Virus record (IMG/VR): IMGVR_UViG_3300047388_000085
Span: 1 to 26,211 of that record
Direction: 5' to 3' (one strand)
Origin: a virus
Length of the DNA stretch: 26,211 bases
Below, piece after piece: positions 5,981 to 13,156 of the stretch (position 1 is its first letter; each line of letters starts with the position of its first letter). The position numbers and the translations under genes were made by a program. Below the pieces are notes generated by a model. It did not search any database and was not told the DNA's origin. It worked only from the letters and a program-made list of their open reading frames with translations.

Positions 5981-6639
5981 TGGCTGACGAGATCATCACG
6001 TTGGTTCCGGTTTCCTGGCGTCGCATTCCCGAGATGGTGCGCATGATCGATTCAATGAGCATTCCGCCGAATCGGGTTGTGGCTGTAATGGCCGGAAGTC
6101 CGACTTACCCCGATCCGCCATTTCGGTATTCACTATCTATCCACCACCTGATATCCCTTCCCTATACGGGAATGCGCATCGCGCAATGGTGGAACATTGG
6201 CCTCGACTACATAGAGCACACATGGCCGCACGCCGATTACATCTTCATGCCAGGCTCGGACGTGACCGGCAAGCCGGGCGCCGTGACCAGACTGGCCGAT
6301 GAGATGTCGAAGGAACGCGCCGTGATGGGTGGCCCGGCATGGTGGACTGCTGGCGAGAAACGAATCTGGTCCGCGGATGACCGGCGTGACGTGCACAGCC
6401 GCGTACCCGGTTCGTGCTTCATGATCGACGCGATTCACAGATTGCGGTGCGACGCGCGCTACCGGTGGTGGTATTCGGACGATGATCTAGAAATGCAAGC
6501 GCGTAGAATAGGGCCGGTCGGCGTGTTCCCCGTGGATATGTTCCACGACAACGGGACATCACTAACCGATGAACAGTCCGTGCATGCAATTCAGGATCGC
6601 GAGTACTTCGTGAATAAGTGGGGCCATCAACCCTGGTAA
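5980..6639 (+). CDS. glycosyltransferase family 2-like protein, 219 aa
   Basis: GT-A-type transferase by pattern. ITLVPVSWRRIPEMVRMIDS opens like the first strand and helix of the fold, ADYIFMPGSDVTGKPGAV holds the likely metal-binding SDV in place of DxD (about residues 86-103), and VPGSCFMIDA followed by YSDDDLEMQARRIG (about 165-178) carries the acidic acceptor-site motif common in GT2 enzymes. The last part, GVFPVDMFHDNG, fits the final strand with a conserved His. It starts at TAATG overlapping the cytidylyltransferase stop. It is shorter than bacterial GT2 enzymes but near phage ones. Third transferase of the module; substrate unknown. Confidence 0.75.
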   Translation: MADEIITLVPVSWRRIPEMVRMIDSMSIPPNRVVAVMAGSPTYPDPPFRYSLSIHHLISLPYTGMRIAQWWNIGLDYIEHTWPHADYIFMPGSDVTGKPGAVTRLADEMSKERAVMGGPAWWTAGEKRIWSADDRRDVHSRVPGSCFMIDAIHRLRCDARYRWWYSDDDLEMQARRIGPVGVFPVDMFHDNGTSLTDEQSVHAIQDREYFVNKWGHQPW

Positions 6640-6650
6640 GGCGGTAACCG

Positions 6651-6959
6651 GTGCAGCGTAGGGCTATGCTCATTCTGGTCACAATTCTAACCATGGCGTC
6701 TCTATTGAGTGCCGGCTTTCAGGCTATCCTTTTTCGCTTCCATGGCGCGGCGCAAACCGTCGTGGGGCTCATTCTCGTACCCTTCGCGTTTCTCTCCGTG
6801 GTTATGATCGCAAACCTCGCCGGGAAGCTGATCGATAAGTATGAGGAGAAGAAGGTAGAGAACATCATCAATCAGATGGAAGACGATGACGTTGAGCGAA
6901 TCACCCGAGTTCTCGAAAAGCGACGCGCCCGACGCGACGGCGAAATCACCGGACCCTGA
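6651..6959 (+). CDS. membrane protein with cytoplasmic helix, 102 aa
   Basis: GTG start with TAAGGCGG six bases upstream; ATG 6666 is a possible alternative. Two membrane segments lie at about residues 5-27 and 35-57, followed by a long charged helix (KLIDKYEEKKVENIINQMED and VERITRVLEKRRARR) that could be a coiled coil. The layout resembles small phage membrane proteins of unknown role. It ends the sugar module and overlaps the next small membrane gene by 74 bases. Confidence 0.7.
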   Translation: MQRRAMLILVTILTMASLLSAGFQAILFRFHGAAQTVVGLILVPFAFLSVVMIANLAGKLIDKYEEKKVENIINQMEDDDVERITRVLEKRRARRDGEITGP

Positions 6960-7053
6960 TACGTACCTGCCCGGCCTCGGGTACCTCTTGCTCGGGGTGT
7001 GCGGCGCTGCCCTGCCCGTGCTCGTCTTCCTGCTGATCGTGCTGGCCACTTGA
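6886..7053 (+). CDS. small membrane protein, 55 aa
   Basis: ATG start with GGAAG just upstream, inside the end of the previous gene and in another frame. The first 25 residues are polar (SESPEFSKSDAPDATAKSPD), followed by one strong membrane segment, LPGLGYLLLGVCGAALPVLV continuing FLLIVLAT to the stop. A long hydrophobic stretch at a well-placed start supports a real gene despite the overlap. Its TGA overlaps the -35 element of the promoter at 7050-7078. Function unknown. Confidence 0.55.
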   Translation: MTLSESPEFSKSDAPDATAKSPDPDTYLPGLGYLLLGVCGAALPVLVFLLIVLAT

Positions 7054-7078
7054 CCCCGGCCCGGACCGGTGCTAGCGT
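7050..7078 (+). promoter_or_regulatory. sigma-70-type promoter overlapped by GTTTAAAC
   Basis: TTGACC (7050-7055), 17-base spacer, TAGCGT (7073-7078). The last two -10 bases are also the first two of the palindrome at 7077-7084, so a bound protein would block RNA polymerase. It would drive the SprT-like gene at 7115 from a start near 7085. Confidence 0.6.
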
Positions 7079-7084
7079 TTAAAC
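7077..7084. promoter_or_regulatory. GTTTAAAC palindrome, copy 3 (over a -10 element)
   Basis: Overlaps the end of the TAGCGT -10 element and the expected transcription start of the 7115 gene. Confidence 0.6.
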
Positions 7085-7114
7085 AGGACGTACCGCACAC
7101 CGGAGGGCAGGGGC

Positions 7115-7717
7115 ATGGACAAGCAAGATCAGATCACGCGCGAGGAATGGCTACAGCTTGCGGTGACCGAGATCCGACAGTACTTGACGCAGGTAGCGAG
7201 CGTCAAGGTTCCCGATGTGAATGTGAGCATCGGATGGGGAGTGAGTAAGCCTAAGGATACGCGTGGGGAATGTTGGCCCGCGGGCGCATCAACAGACGGC
7301 CGCAATAACATCTTCATCAGCCCGCGCATCAATAACGTGCATACTATTCTCTCGGTACTCTTGCACGAGTGCATCCATGCGGCGCTAGACTGTGTGAAGC
7401 CCGCGCACGGCGCGAAGTTCGCGAAGGTCGCGAAGGATGCCGGGCTAGAGGAACCATGGTCGACTGCCACATGTGGGCCGGAAGCGATCGCGTTCGTCGA
7501 GCAACTCAAGGACGAACTTCCGTCGTACCCGCTCGCAGCGATCCAGCTTGGCGATCCGAAAGACAAGAAGCAGACAACCCGACTTGTCAAGGTGTGGTGC
7601 GGTGACTGCGGGTATACCTTGCGCACGACGGCGAAGTGGTTAGCCGTAGGGCTTCCCACATGCCCCTGCGGGCGCGAGATGGAGTCCGACGTACCGGAAG
7701 GGGAAAGCAATGGGTGA
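7115..7717 (+). CDS. SprT-like zinc metalloprotein, 200 aa
   Basis: ATG start preceded by GGAGGGCAGGGGC, a strong ribosome-binding site. The metal motif HECIH (HExxH) at about residues 88-92 sits in VLLHECIHAALD, and a second HGAKF about 13 residues on gives the third ligand as in SprT and Spartan proteins. The C-terminal part has a zinc ribbon, CGDCGYT and later CPCGRE. Family members bind DNA and some cut proteins crosslinked to it; in phages the target is not known. The N-terminal 75 residues have a ITREEWLQLAVTEIRQYL helix. It opens the run of early-type genes behind the promoter at 7050-7078. Confidence 0.8.
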   Translation: MDKQDQITREEWLQLAVTEIRQYLTQVASVKVPDVNVSIGWGVSKPKDTRGECWPAGASTDGRNNIFISPRINNVHTILSVLLHECIHAALDCVKPAHGAKFAKVAKDAGLEEPWSTATCGPEAIAFVEQLKDELPSYPLAAIQLGDPKDKKQTTRLVKVWCGDCGYTLRTTAKWLAVGLPTCPCGREMESDVPEGESNG

Positions 7718-8045
7718 CGTGACACAGAGCTACACCGCTCGCGAGTGGGAGATCTACCGGGCCGGCCAGCGTGACGAGGCTGAGCGCGTGATAGAGCCAC
7801 ATAGGCGCGAGGTTTCGCGGGCGTACGACATGGGATATGACCGCGGGTACGTGGTCGGATGGAAGCACGCGAAGGAAGAAGATCATCCGCCCGAGGTACC
7901 CGCTGAGCTCCCGGACACGCGCCCGCTCGACTTCCCGGAGCGACAATGGACGGCCGTCGCGCCGCCACTCGACCCGCGGCCCGGCCGGAACGCGGCCATG
8001 CTGGAGAGCCACAAGCGGGGCATGCGCGGGGCCGAGGATGACTAG
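7710..8045 (+). CDS. hypothetical protein, 111 aa
   Basis: ATG start with GGAAGGGGAAAGC upstream, overlapping the previous gene by eight bases. The first 50 residues are strongly charged and probably helical (YTAREWEIYRAGQRDEAERV, then YDMGYDRGYVVGWKHAKEE), with a Gly-Tyr pattern. The second half is rich in proline and arginine and likely disordered. No family is recognised. Confidence 0.65.
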   Translation: MGDVTQSYTAREWEIYRAGQRDEAERVIEPHRREVSRAYDMGYDRGYVVGWKHAKEEDHPPEVPAELPDTRPLDFPERQWTAVAPPLDPRPGRNAAMLESHKRGMRGAEDD

Positions 8046-8271
8046 ACCGCAACAGCCCGGCAACATTCCCGACAGCGACCGAGCGTGGGTAGCGCAAGCG
8101 CAAGCGTACGCCCATGAGGTAGTCGGATGGGCGATCGGGCAGGGGTTCAAGATCGGGCACAAGCTGATGTTTGATCTGTACGAAGATCTTCCCGAGGTAG
8201 CGGTGAACATGTTCGCGGCCATCATCATCAGCGCTGGGTACCGGCCGTTCGTGAAGCGAATTCCGCGCTAA
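8038..8271 (+). CDS. hypothetical protein, 77 aa
   Basis: ATG at 8038 inside the end of the previous gene (8-base overlap); a longer frame from 7837 would overlap it entirely and lacks a ribosome-binding site. The protein is largely helical, with an alanine-rich segment (AWVAQAQAYAHEVVGWAIGQ) and a hydrophobic C-terminal helix (VAVNMFAAIIISAGYR) that could pack against a membrane or a partner. Function unknown. Confidence 0.6.
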   Translation: MTRPQQPGNIPDSDRAWVAQAQAYAHEVVGWAIGQGFKIGHKLMFDLYEDLPEVAVNMFAAIIISAGYRPFVKRIPR

Positions 8272-8289
8272 GAATCTTGACCGAACGGC

Positions 8290-8317
8290 TTGACGGCCCG
8301 TTTAAACGGCGTAGTGT
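8290..8317 (+). promoter_or_regulatory. promoter for a leaderless transcript, with GTTTAAAC in the spacer
   Basis: TTGACG (8290-8295), 16-base spacer, TAGTGT (8312-8317), an actinobacterial TAnnnT -10. The ATG at 8325 comes seven bases after the -10, so the message would have no or almost no leader, common in actinobacteria. A second -35-like TTGACC lies at 8277-8282. The palindrome at 8300-8307 fills the spacer, as an operator does. Confidence 0.65.
8300..8307. promoter_or_regulatory. GTTTAAAC palindrome, copy 4 (between -35 and -10)
   Basis: Sits in the middle of the promoter spacer, flanked by CC and GG so that the local palindrome extends to CCGTTTAAACGG (8298-8309). This is the best single candidate for a repressor operator in the window. 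Confidence 0.65.
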
Positions 8318-8324
8318 TCTAGGT

Positions 8325-8465
8325 ATGACAAGCGAACCGGCCGGAAGCGAAGCCCACGTGGCAGAAGATCAGGACGTCGATCGCCACTGCGCCGAAACGC
8401 TGGCCGAAGTCATCAACGCCGAAACCGACATCGAAGCCATCCGCATCTTTCTGGAGTCGAAATGA
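8325..8465 (+). CDS. hypothetical protein, 46 aa
   Basis: ATG 8325 is chosen because it is where transcription from the promoter at 8290-8317 should begin; the longer frame from 8277 would read through that promoter. The peptide is acidic with one helix (CAETLAEVINAETDIEAIRI). Its stop overlaps the next start (ATGA). No known family. A very short protein with its own promoter could be a regulator or anti-host factor, which is only inference. Confidence 0.6.
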   Translation: MTSEPAGSEAHVAEDQDVDRHCAETLAEVINAETDIEAIRIFLESK

Positions 8466-8776
8466 CCTTCACGCATGACGAGATCCGTACCGCGTACGCC
8501 GATCTCCCGACGCACGAGCTAACCCATGCCGCCAATGATCCTCACTTCCGCGAGGTTAACCCGTGCGGCTGGACCGAGTACGTGCGCGCGGAAGCGCTAC
8601 GCCGCGCAGATGAGGAAGGTGGACAAGCCATCCTTGACTACTACCGCGAGTACGGCGATGACTCCGAGATCGCGGAAGCTGAGGCCGCACAACGCGAGTT
8701 CGGTAGCTACGACTTCTCGCAGGTTCGCGACGCGGTAGCGGAAGACTTCGACAACATCGACAATCACCTTCTCTGA
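8462..8776 (+). CDS. hypothetical acidic protein, 104 aa
   Basis: ATG overlaps the previous stop (ATGA), indicating coupling. The protein is acidic and helical, with TFTHDEIRTAYADLPTHELT at the start, RAEALRRADEEGGQAILDYY in the middle and an acidic end (VRDAVAEDFDNIDNHLL). No zinc ligands or catalytic motif are evident. It could mimic DNA charge, but this is speculative. Confidence 0.65.
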   Translation: MTFTHDEIRTAYADLPTHELTHAANDPHFREVNPCGWTEYVRAEALRRADEEGGQAILDYYREYGDDSEIAEAEAAQREFGSYDFSQVRDAVAEDFDNIDNHLL

Positions 8777-8791
8777 ACGGGAGATCAGATC

Positions 8792-9001
8792 ATGAGCACA
8801 CGCACCGAGGCAATGGAACAGCACCCGAGCAACCAGCCCGCTGACCTTCCGTTCCGACCGGCCGACTGTTGCCCCACGGCGCAAGCGGTGTCCACGTGGG
8901 AGTCCTACCTAGGCGCGGAGTACGTGCTCGAATTCTGCGGGCACCACACCCGCCTCTACGCCGAGAAGCTGAACGCGCAAGGTTTCGCCCGTACGTTCTG
9001 A
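8792..9001 (+). CDS. DUF7455-like small protein, 69 aa
   Basis: ATG start with GAACGGGAG upstream. The segment LEFCGHHTRLYAEKL matches the C-terminal half of the DUF7455 domain found in many actinobacterial and actinophage small proteins (…ELLFCAHHxxxxExxL), with an upstream cysteine pair (DCC) in the position of the first metal ligands, though the usual CxxC is not intact. Likely a small zinc-binding protein. Role unknown. It is the last gene of the rightward arm. Confidence 0.65.
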   Translation: MSTRTEAMEQHPSNQPADLPFRPADCCPTAQAVSTWESYLGAEYVLEFCGHHTRLYAEKLNAQGFARTF

Positions 9002-9028
9002 CCCGTGCTTCCCCCGAAGCCAAGACGC

Positions 9029-9060
9029 GGCCCGTACTCCACTACTCCGGAGTACGGGCC
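9029..9060. terminator. 12-bp perfect hairpin between converging arms
   Basis: GGCCCGTACTCC (9029-9040) pairs exactly with GGAGTACGGGCC (9049-9060) around an 8-base loop. It lies just after the last rightward gene and before the last leftward one, so it can act in both directions. Confidence 0.7.
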
Positions 9061-9073
9061 GACTGGCGTCAGG

Positions 9074-9095
9074 AACTCCCGAGAGTTCGGGAGTT
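9074..9095. terminator. second hairpin between converging arms
   Basis: AACTCCCGA (9074-9082) pairs exactly with TCGGGAGTT (9087-9095) around a GAGT loop. With the hairpin at 9029-9060 it forms a tandem bidirectional terminator. Confidence 0.7.
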
Positions 9096-9097
9096 TC

Positions 9098-9349
9098 CTA
9101 GATCAGTTTGTTGAGCAGCACGTACGAGCCGCCCGAGCGCACGCCGATCACGCGGTCAGCCACGACCGGCGTCGCATAGCTCGCTAGCCGCTTGAGAGCC
9201 ACCGTGTCGGCCGCGGGTTGCCCATCCCACTGCACATACAGAGGTGCCGTGCTCGTGACCGTACCGAGGCGCACGACCGGCGGTTCCTGATCGTGCGCGG
9301 GCTTCCGCGGCTCGACAATCTGCAAGAACAAATTAGGATCAGGTTTCAT
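9098..9349 (-). CDS. small minor tail/baseplate protein, OB-like, 83 aa
   Basis: Last gene of the leftward structural run; its start overlaps the previous tail gene by 11 bases. The motif pattern VRLGTVTSTAPLYVQWDG followed by VALKRLASYATPVVADRVIG and VRSGGSYVLLNK is that of short beta-rich proteins after the tail hub in actinophages, similar to the OB-fold start of tail spike or hub proteins. It probably caps or links the tail tip. Confidence 0.6.
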   Translation of the reverse strand: MKPDPNLFLQIVEPRKPAHDQEPPVVRLGTVTSTAPLYVQWDGQPAADTVALKRLASYATPVVADRVIGVRSGGSYVLLNKLI

Positions 9350-10508
9350 CGATGTTCACCACCCTGCGGATCGTGTGCGCCATCAGCCCGTCGAACGCGC
9401 ACGCGATCGAGAACGCTGTCTCCTGAAACATCACGCCATCCGTTGCGCCCGAGTCTAACGGCCCGTGCTGGAAATCGATCACATCAGCCTCGCCATGGTC
9501 CGGCATGATCGCGCTGTTAACCTGTCGCTCGAAATAGACCTGTGAAGCTTCCGCCGCAGACTTCCTCGTGAGCGCGTCAAGCGCTGTCTGAGATGCCGCC
9601 TGAACGTCCGTACGGAAATCGGTAACCGTATAGCCGAGCGAGACTTGAGACGTTGGCGACGTCGGGGCCCTGTTATCCACAGTCGACGTGAGTACGGACT
9701 GATCGGGTTGGCTTACCACGAATACCCAACGGTTCGGCACGTCCCAAATGGGTGCCGTCTCCGTCGCGTCCGGAGTCAGAATCGACTCATCGTCGGTGTG
9801 GTACACGTGGTCGGCTGCCCGATTCTGTGGCTCGACATATGGCCGCGCTACCGCGACGCCGTTAGGATCCATGAACAGCGAGCCATACCCGATCTGCTGC
9901 AAGAGATCCGAGACAACCTGCGCAGTCTTCGTACCCTGATCCCACGAACGCGCCGCAGTCATCGTCTCCGCGGATGGCGTGACCAGAATGTCAGCCAAGC
10001 CGACACCGGTCAGAATCGTTACCACCTGATCAGTGATGATCGCGCCCGCGGCGACAGTGTAAACCGCGGTGTCGATGTCCCGATCGAGGATGATCGTACG
10101 GTCGTACCCGCGGATTGTGCGCGTCGGTTCCCCCGTGGCCGAAGTGGCACGCTCGTGCGCATCCATCAGAAACGTACCGAGTGGCCAGTCATTCCACGTG
10201 CCATCGGGCATGAGTAGCTGAAAGTGTGCGCGTAGCTGATCGCTGAACGGGTCGACATCCGACCATGAGATCTCGTCATCGGCCAACGTCTCGGTTACCG
10301 ATTCGAGTATCTGGAATGCGCACGTGGTTTTGATGTCGTTAAAGTACCCATAATCAACCGTGCCGCCAGGCAGGATGCCGGCCAGATAACCGCGACGCGA
10401 GAACGTACCGTCACCCGTGTTGCGTTGCAAAACTTCGTACCGAAACCGGATGGTACGCGTTCCGGCTTTCAGCGCGTCATTGAGCTGTTCATCAGTCCAA
10501 ATCGTCAT
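9339..10508 (-). CDS. minor tail protein, hub/Tal-like, 389 aa
   Basis: Probably the tail-tip hub protein that connects the tail tube to receptor-binding parts. ATG start with CAGGAGC upstream; the stop overlaps the next gene. The sequence is beta-rich with repeated phrases of hub proteins, such as PLGTFLMDAHERATSATGEP, RTIRGYDRTIILDRD and LLQQIGYGSLFMDPNGVAVA. The length and place after the large minor tail gene match actinophage gene order. No enzyme domain is visible. It corresponds in position to gp27-like or Siphovirus Tal proteins; that structural link is inferred. Confidence 0.7.
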   Translation of the reverse strand: MTIWTDEQLNDALKAGTRTIRFRYEVLQRNTGDGTFSRRGYLAGILPGGTVDYGYFNDIKTTCAFQILESVTETLADDEISWSDVDPFSDQLRAHFQLLMPDGTWNDWPLGTFLMDAHERATSATGEPTRTIRGYDRTIILDRDIDTAVYTVAAGAIITDQVVTILTGVGLADILVTPSAETMTAARSWDQGTKTAQVVSDLLQQIGYGSLFMDPNGVAVARPYVEPQNRAADHVYHTDDESILTPDATETAPIWDVPNRWVFVVSQPDQSVLTSTVDNRAPTSPTSQVSLGYTVTDFRTDVQAASQTALDALTRKSAAEASQVYFERQVNSAIMPDHGEADVIDFQHGPLDSGATDGVMFQETAFSIACAFDGLMAHTIRRVVNIDET

Positions 10509-13156
10509 AGCTGCTCCTGAATGGACTGGTCACCGGCAACCGTCAGCGTAAACGACGCGGTCTGGCCACCGTAGTCGGCATCCGAAAGCTGCACGTTGTC
10601 AATCGACCCGCGGCAACGCCGCCCGCGGCCATCCCGATACGTCACCTGGCCCGGGTATGTCTCGTACGCTGCCCACGCTACGCGATCCGCGGAAGTGGGA
10701 AGCTCCAAGATGACATCGATTGAGCGAGTCCGCGCCGTACCTATTTGGATGTTCGGGAACTGGCGCCCTTCGAACTGAGTGAGCGACTTGACTACGCCGC
10801 GCTGCTCATTCTTGCCTTTCTGCACGTACACGAAGTTATAGGTACCGCTTACGGGATCAGACAGCCACACGCCAGTAAGCGTAACCACTGCGCCAGCGCT
10901 GTTTGAGTACGCTGATGTGAATTCGATTCCACCGAGCGTGCGTCGCGCACGCGAGCGATACGACCTGGCGACACCCGACGCCATGTCATAATCCACAAAG
11001 GACACAGTCGGACTGAGCGGATCAATCGGAAGTGACGCGAGCGTGTGCCAAGACGCGTCAATCGTGTTGCCCGGTTCCATGTACTCGATATCAATGTATG
11101 CAATACCGTTCTCGCCAATCCGCGGCAACCCTTGCTGCCAGGACTGGAGTGACAGTCCGCCTGTCGCCGCGCGCTTCACGACAGAGAGCCTGTCGAAGTA
11201 CATCGACTCGAACTGCGCCGTTGCCACGTACGTTTGGAGCTCGAAGTTCATGAACGCGGTACCGATCGGCGCAACCGTATAGATGCCGGACGCATCAGAG
11301 CTGAATGTCATATAGCCGCTAGACATGTCGTTCCATGCGGTTGTGCCGCCGCGACGAATACCGCCCGACGCCAACAATGTTAGGTTGCTATCGTAGAACT
11401 TCGTGATGAACTGACACTGTCCGCCGATCGTTGCCGGTGTGCCGTTCTCGATGCGCAACGACGCTGCTAGGGCGTATTGCTCATTCGGGTTGCATGGCAG
11501 GTAACCGCCCACCGGCCAGTTCGCGACCACTACGCCTGAACCCGATGCCGTGCGCGTAATCAATAGCGCTTGCGACCCTGGCCAACCAGTCTTTGATGTA
11601 CCTGTGACAACGGCCGTAGAGTTGCTGTCTGCCTTCCATTGCCCTCCCAAATCCTCGAAATCAGAGTTCGATGCGTCGATAAGGTTGGTACCTTGCAGAA
11701 CGAAACTCGGATGTGCCGCCGCGAAACCATCCCATAGGTTTTGCTGGTAGTAGAGCGCACCACCGCGGCCACCATCGTCGGGCGTGGCAAAGCTCCCAGA
11801 CTTAGGCGTGAACTGGATATCGTCAACATAGTGCACGAGCGAAGCGGCCGCGCTCGTGAAGAGAATTTCCATATGCGCCCATGCGGCCAACGCTGGCGCA
11901 GTCACGGATGCGGTAACGAGTTTCCATGTCGCACCGCCATTCTCGGCCACTGCGCCGCCACCCGACGTCGCGAGAGCCGCGCCCGTTGCGTCATACCAGA
12001 TAACGGCGAGCTCCACGTTTACCGCGCTAGCCGCGGGCGCCTGGCGCACATACATTGATGCGTAGTACGCTTGCCCCGGCGTAACCGGCGAATGAAAAGT
12101 CTTATTGACAATCTGCCCGGAACCCGATGATGGAAGCGTGACATTCATCGAGTACGGAGCACTGTGGAAAATGCTGCTCGATGGCGCGAGATTGACACCC
12201 GCGCTCGGAGTCCACTCTGATACCCCGCCATTCAACTGCGCATCATATGCTGAGAGGAGATTCTGCCCATGCTGCACAGTAATGGTTGCGTGATCACCCG
12301 ATGCGATTGCCGTCAGCTTAGGGATCGCATACGGCACCGATGCCATCGTGAATGAACCGGTCGTATTCCAGGGTGACCAGAAGTTCACCGCGGGTTGCTC
12401 AGTCGCGCCCGTCCACTGCTGCGACGTGCGAACCCAAAACGTGTACGCGGTATTGTCGGCCAGTGTGCCGGTCGGTACCTGGACCTGCGTATCCGCGGAA
12501 GCTACCTCGCCGGAATCCCATGTCAGCGACGCGCCCGCGTAAATCTGAACCTGGTAATGATCCTGCGAACTCAACCCATCGGGATCTGTGTACGACCATC
12601 GGATGATCGGATTCGGGTTGTCCGATACCGTTCCGGTCGGGGCGATGATGGTAGTCGTTGGCTGCTGATCGTACTGGATCTCGATCCAGACATCTTCGAT
12701 ACGCACGTCGGCACCGGCGCCGCCGAATCCAGCCATGTAAAGCTGGAAGTTATTGGCGTCCGACTGAGTGGCAAGCCTAGGCGTACCCGTGAGCCCATAC
12801 TGCCACTGCCCATAGTATGTGTTCGAATTGCCGTTGAGCTGAATGATGTTCAGGATTTTGTAGTCGTTTCCGAGGCCGCCATTTTCACGGATCGAGAACG
12901 AAACCTTGCGCACAAAACTCGCGTTGGTTCGGATGCCGCGGATAACCGGGCGCCAGGCGTAGAAGCGCGAGCCTGCCGGCACCACCGGATCAGCCATGTT
13001 TAAACGGATGTAGTCGGAAGTGTGGCCAGTCGGAGACACATACGAAGCGTCCGAGGCATCCGAGAGCGCAGCCTCACCCGATGCTGCGCCCGTCGTAGCA
13101 ATGCCCGAGAACGCCGCGGTTGTCACGGGCCGGATCGTGACCGTGGAGAATCCCAT
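10505..13156 (-). CDS. large minor tail protein with Fn3-like and carbohydrate-binding-like domains, 883 aa
   Basis: Large beta-rich tail protein directly after the tape measure, the place of distal tail or receptor-binding proteins. ATG start with CGGAGC upstream; four-base overlap with the next gene. Residues about 165-275 resemble a fibronectin type III domain (TTIIAPTGTVSDNPNPIIRW to AYTFWVRTSQQW). Two later stretches, about 310-455 and 490-660, look like CBM4/9-type jelly rolls, with HSAPYSMNVTLPSSGSGQIV and PGQAYYASMYVRQAP in the first. The last 100 residues (SDPVSGTYNFVYVQKGKNEQ and YRDGRGRRCRGSIDN) look like a tail-attachment part. It probably binds sugars on the host surface. A GTTTAAAC copy (12998-13005) encodes R-L-N near residue 51. 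Confidence 0.75.
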   Translation of the reverse strand: MGFSTVTIRPVTTAAFSGIATTGAASGEAALSDASDASYVSPTGHTSDYIRLNMADPVVPAGSRFYAWRPVIRGIRTNASFVRKVSFSIRENGGLGNDYKILNIIQLNGNSNTYYGQWQYGLTGTPRLATQSDANNFQLYMAGFGGAGADVRIEDVWIEIQYDQQPTTTIIAPTGTVSDNPNPIIRWSYTDPDGLSSQDHYQVQIYAGASLTWDSGEVASADTQVQVPTGTLADNTAYTFWVRTSQQWTGATEQPAVNFWSPWNTTGSFTMASVPYAIPKLTAIASGDHATITVQHGQNLLSAYDAQLNGGVSEWTPSAGVNLAPSSSIFHSAPYSMNVTLPSSGSGQIVNKTFHSPVTPGQAYYASMYVRQAPAASAVNVELAVIWYDATGAALATSGGGAVAENGGATWKLVTASVTAPALAAWAHMEILFTSAAASLVHYVDDIQFTPKSGSFATPDDGGRGGALYYQQNLWDGFAAAHPSFVLQGTNLIDASNSDFEDLGGQWKADSNSTAVVTGTSKTGWPGSQALLITRTASGSGVVVANWPVGGYLPCNPNEQYALAASLRIENGTPATIGGQCQFITKFYDSNLTLLASGGIRRGGTTAWNDMSSGYMTFSSDASGIYTVAPIGTAFMNFELQTYVATAQFESMYFDRLSVVKRAATGGLSLQSWQQGLPRIGENGIAYIDIEYMEPGNTIDASWHTLASLPIDPLSPTVSFVDYDMASGVARSYRSRARRTLGGIEFTSAYSNSAGAVVTLTGVWLSDPVSGTYNFVYVQKGKNEQRGVVKSLTQFEGRQFPNIQIGTARTRSIDVILELPTSADRVAWAAYETYPGQVTYRDGRGRRCRGSIDNVQLSDADYGGQTASFTLTVAGDQSIQEQL
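12998..13005. promoter_or_regulatory. GTTTAAAC palindrome, copy 5 (inside the large minor tail gene)
   Basis: In frame it is read as CGT TTA AAC ATG (R-L-N-M), using a rare TTA leucine codon. Confidence 0.45.

Noticed and set aside
2123-6639. DNA base hypermodification pathway
   Set aside because: Glycosyltransferases alone do not show this. No base hydroxylase, thymidylate-synthase-like or kinase partner is visible here; the genes may lie outside, so it stays open but is not called.
7129-8160. 343-codon open frame on the reverse strand
   Set aside because: Antisense to the SprT-like gene and its neighbour, with Arg/Pro/Ser-rich composition. The forward genes have motifs and start signals, this frame has none.
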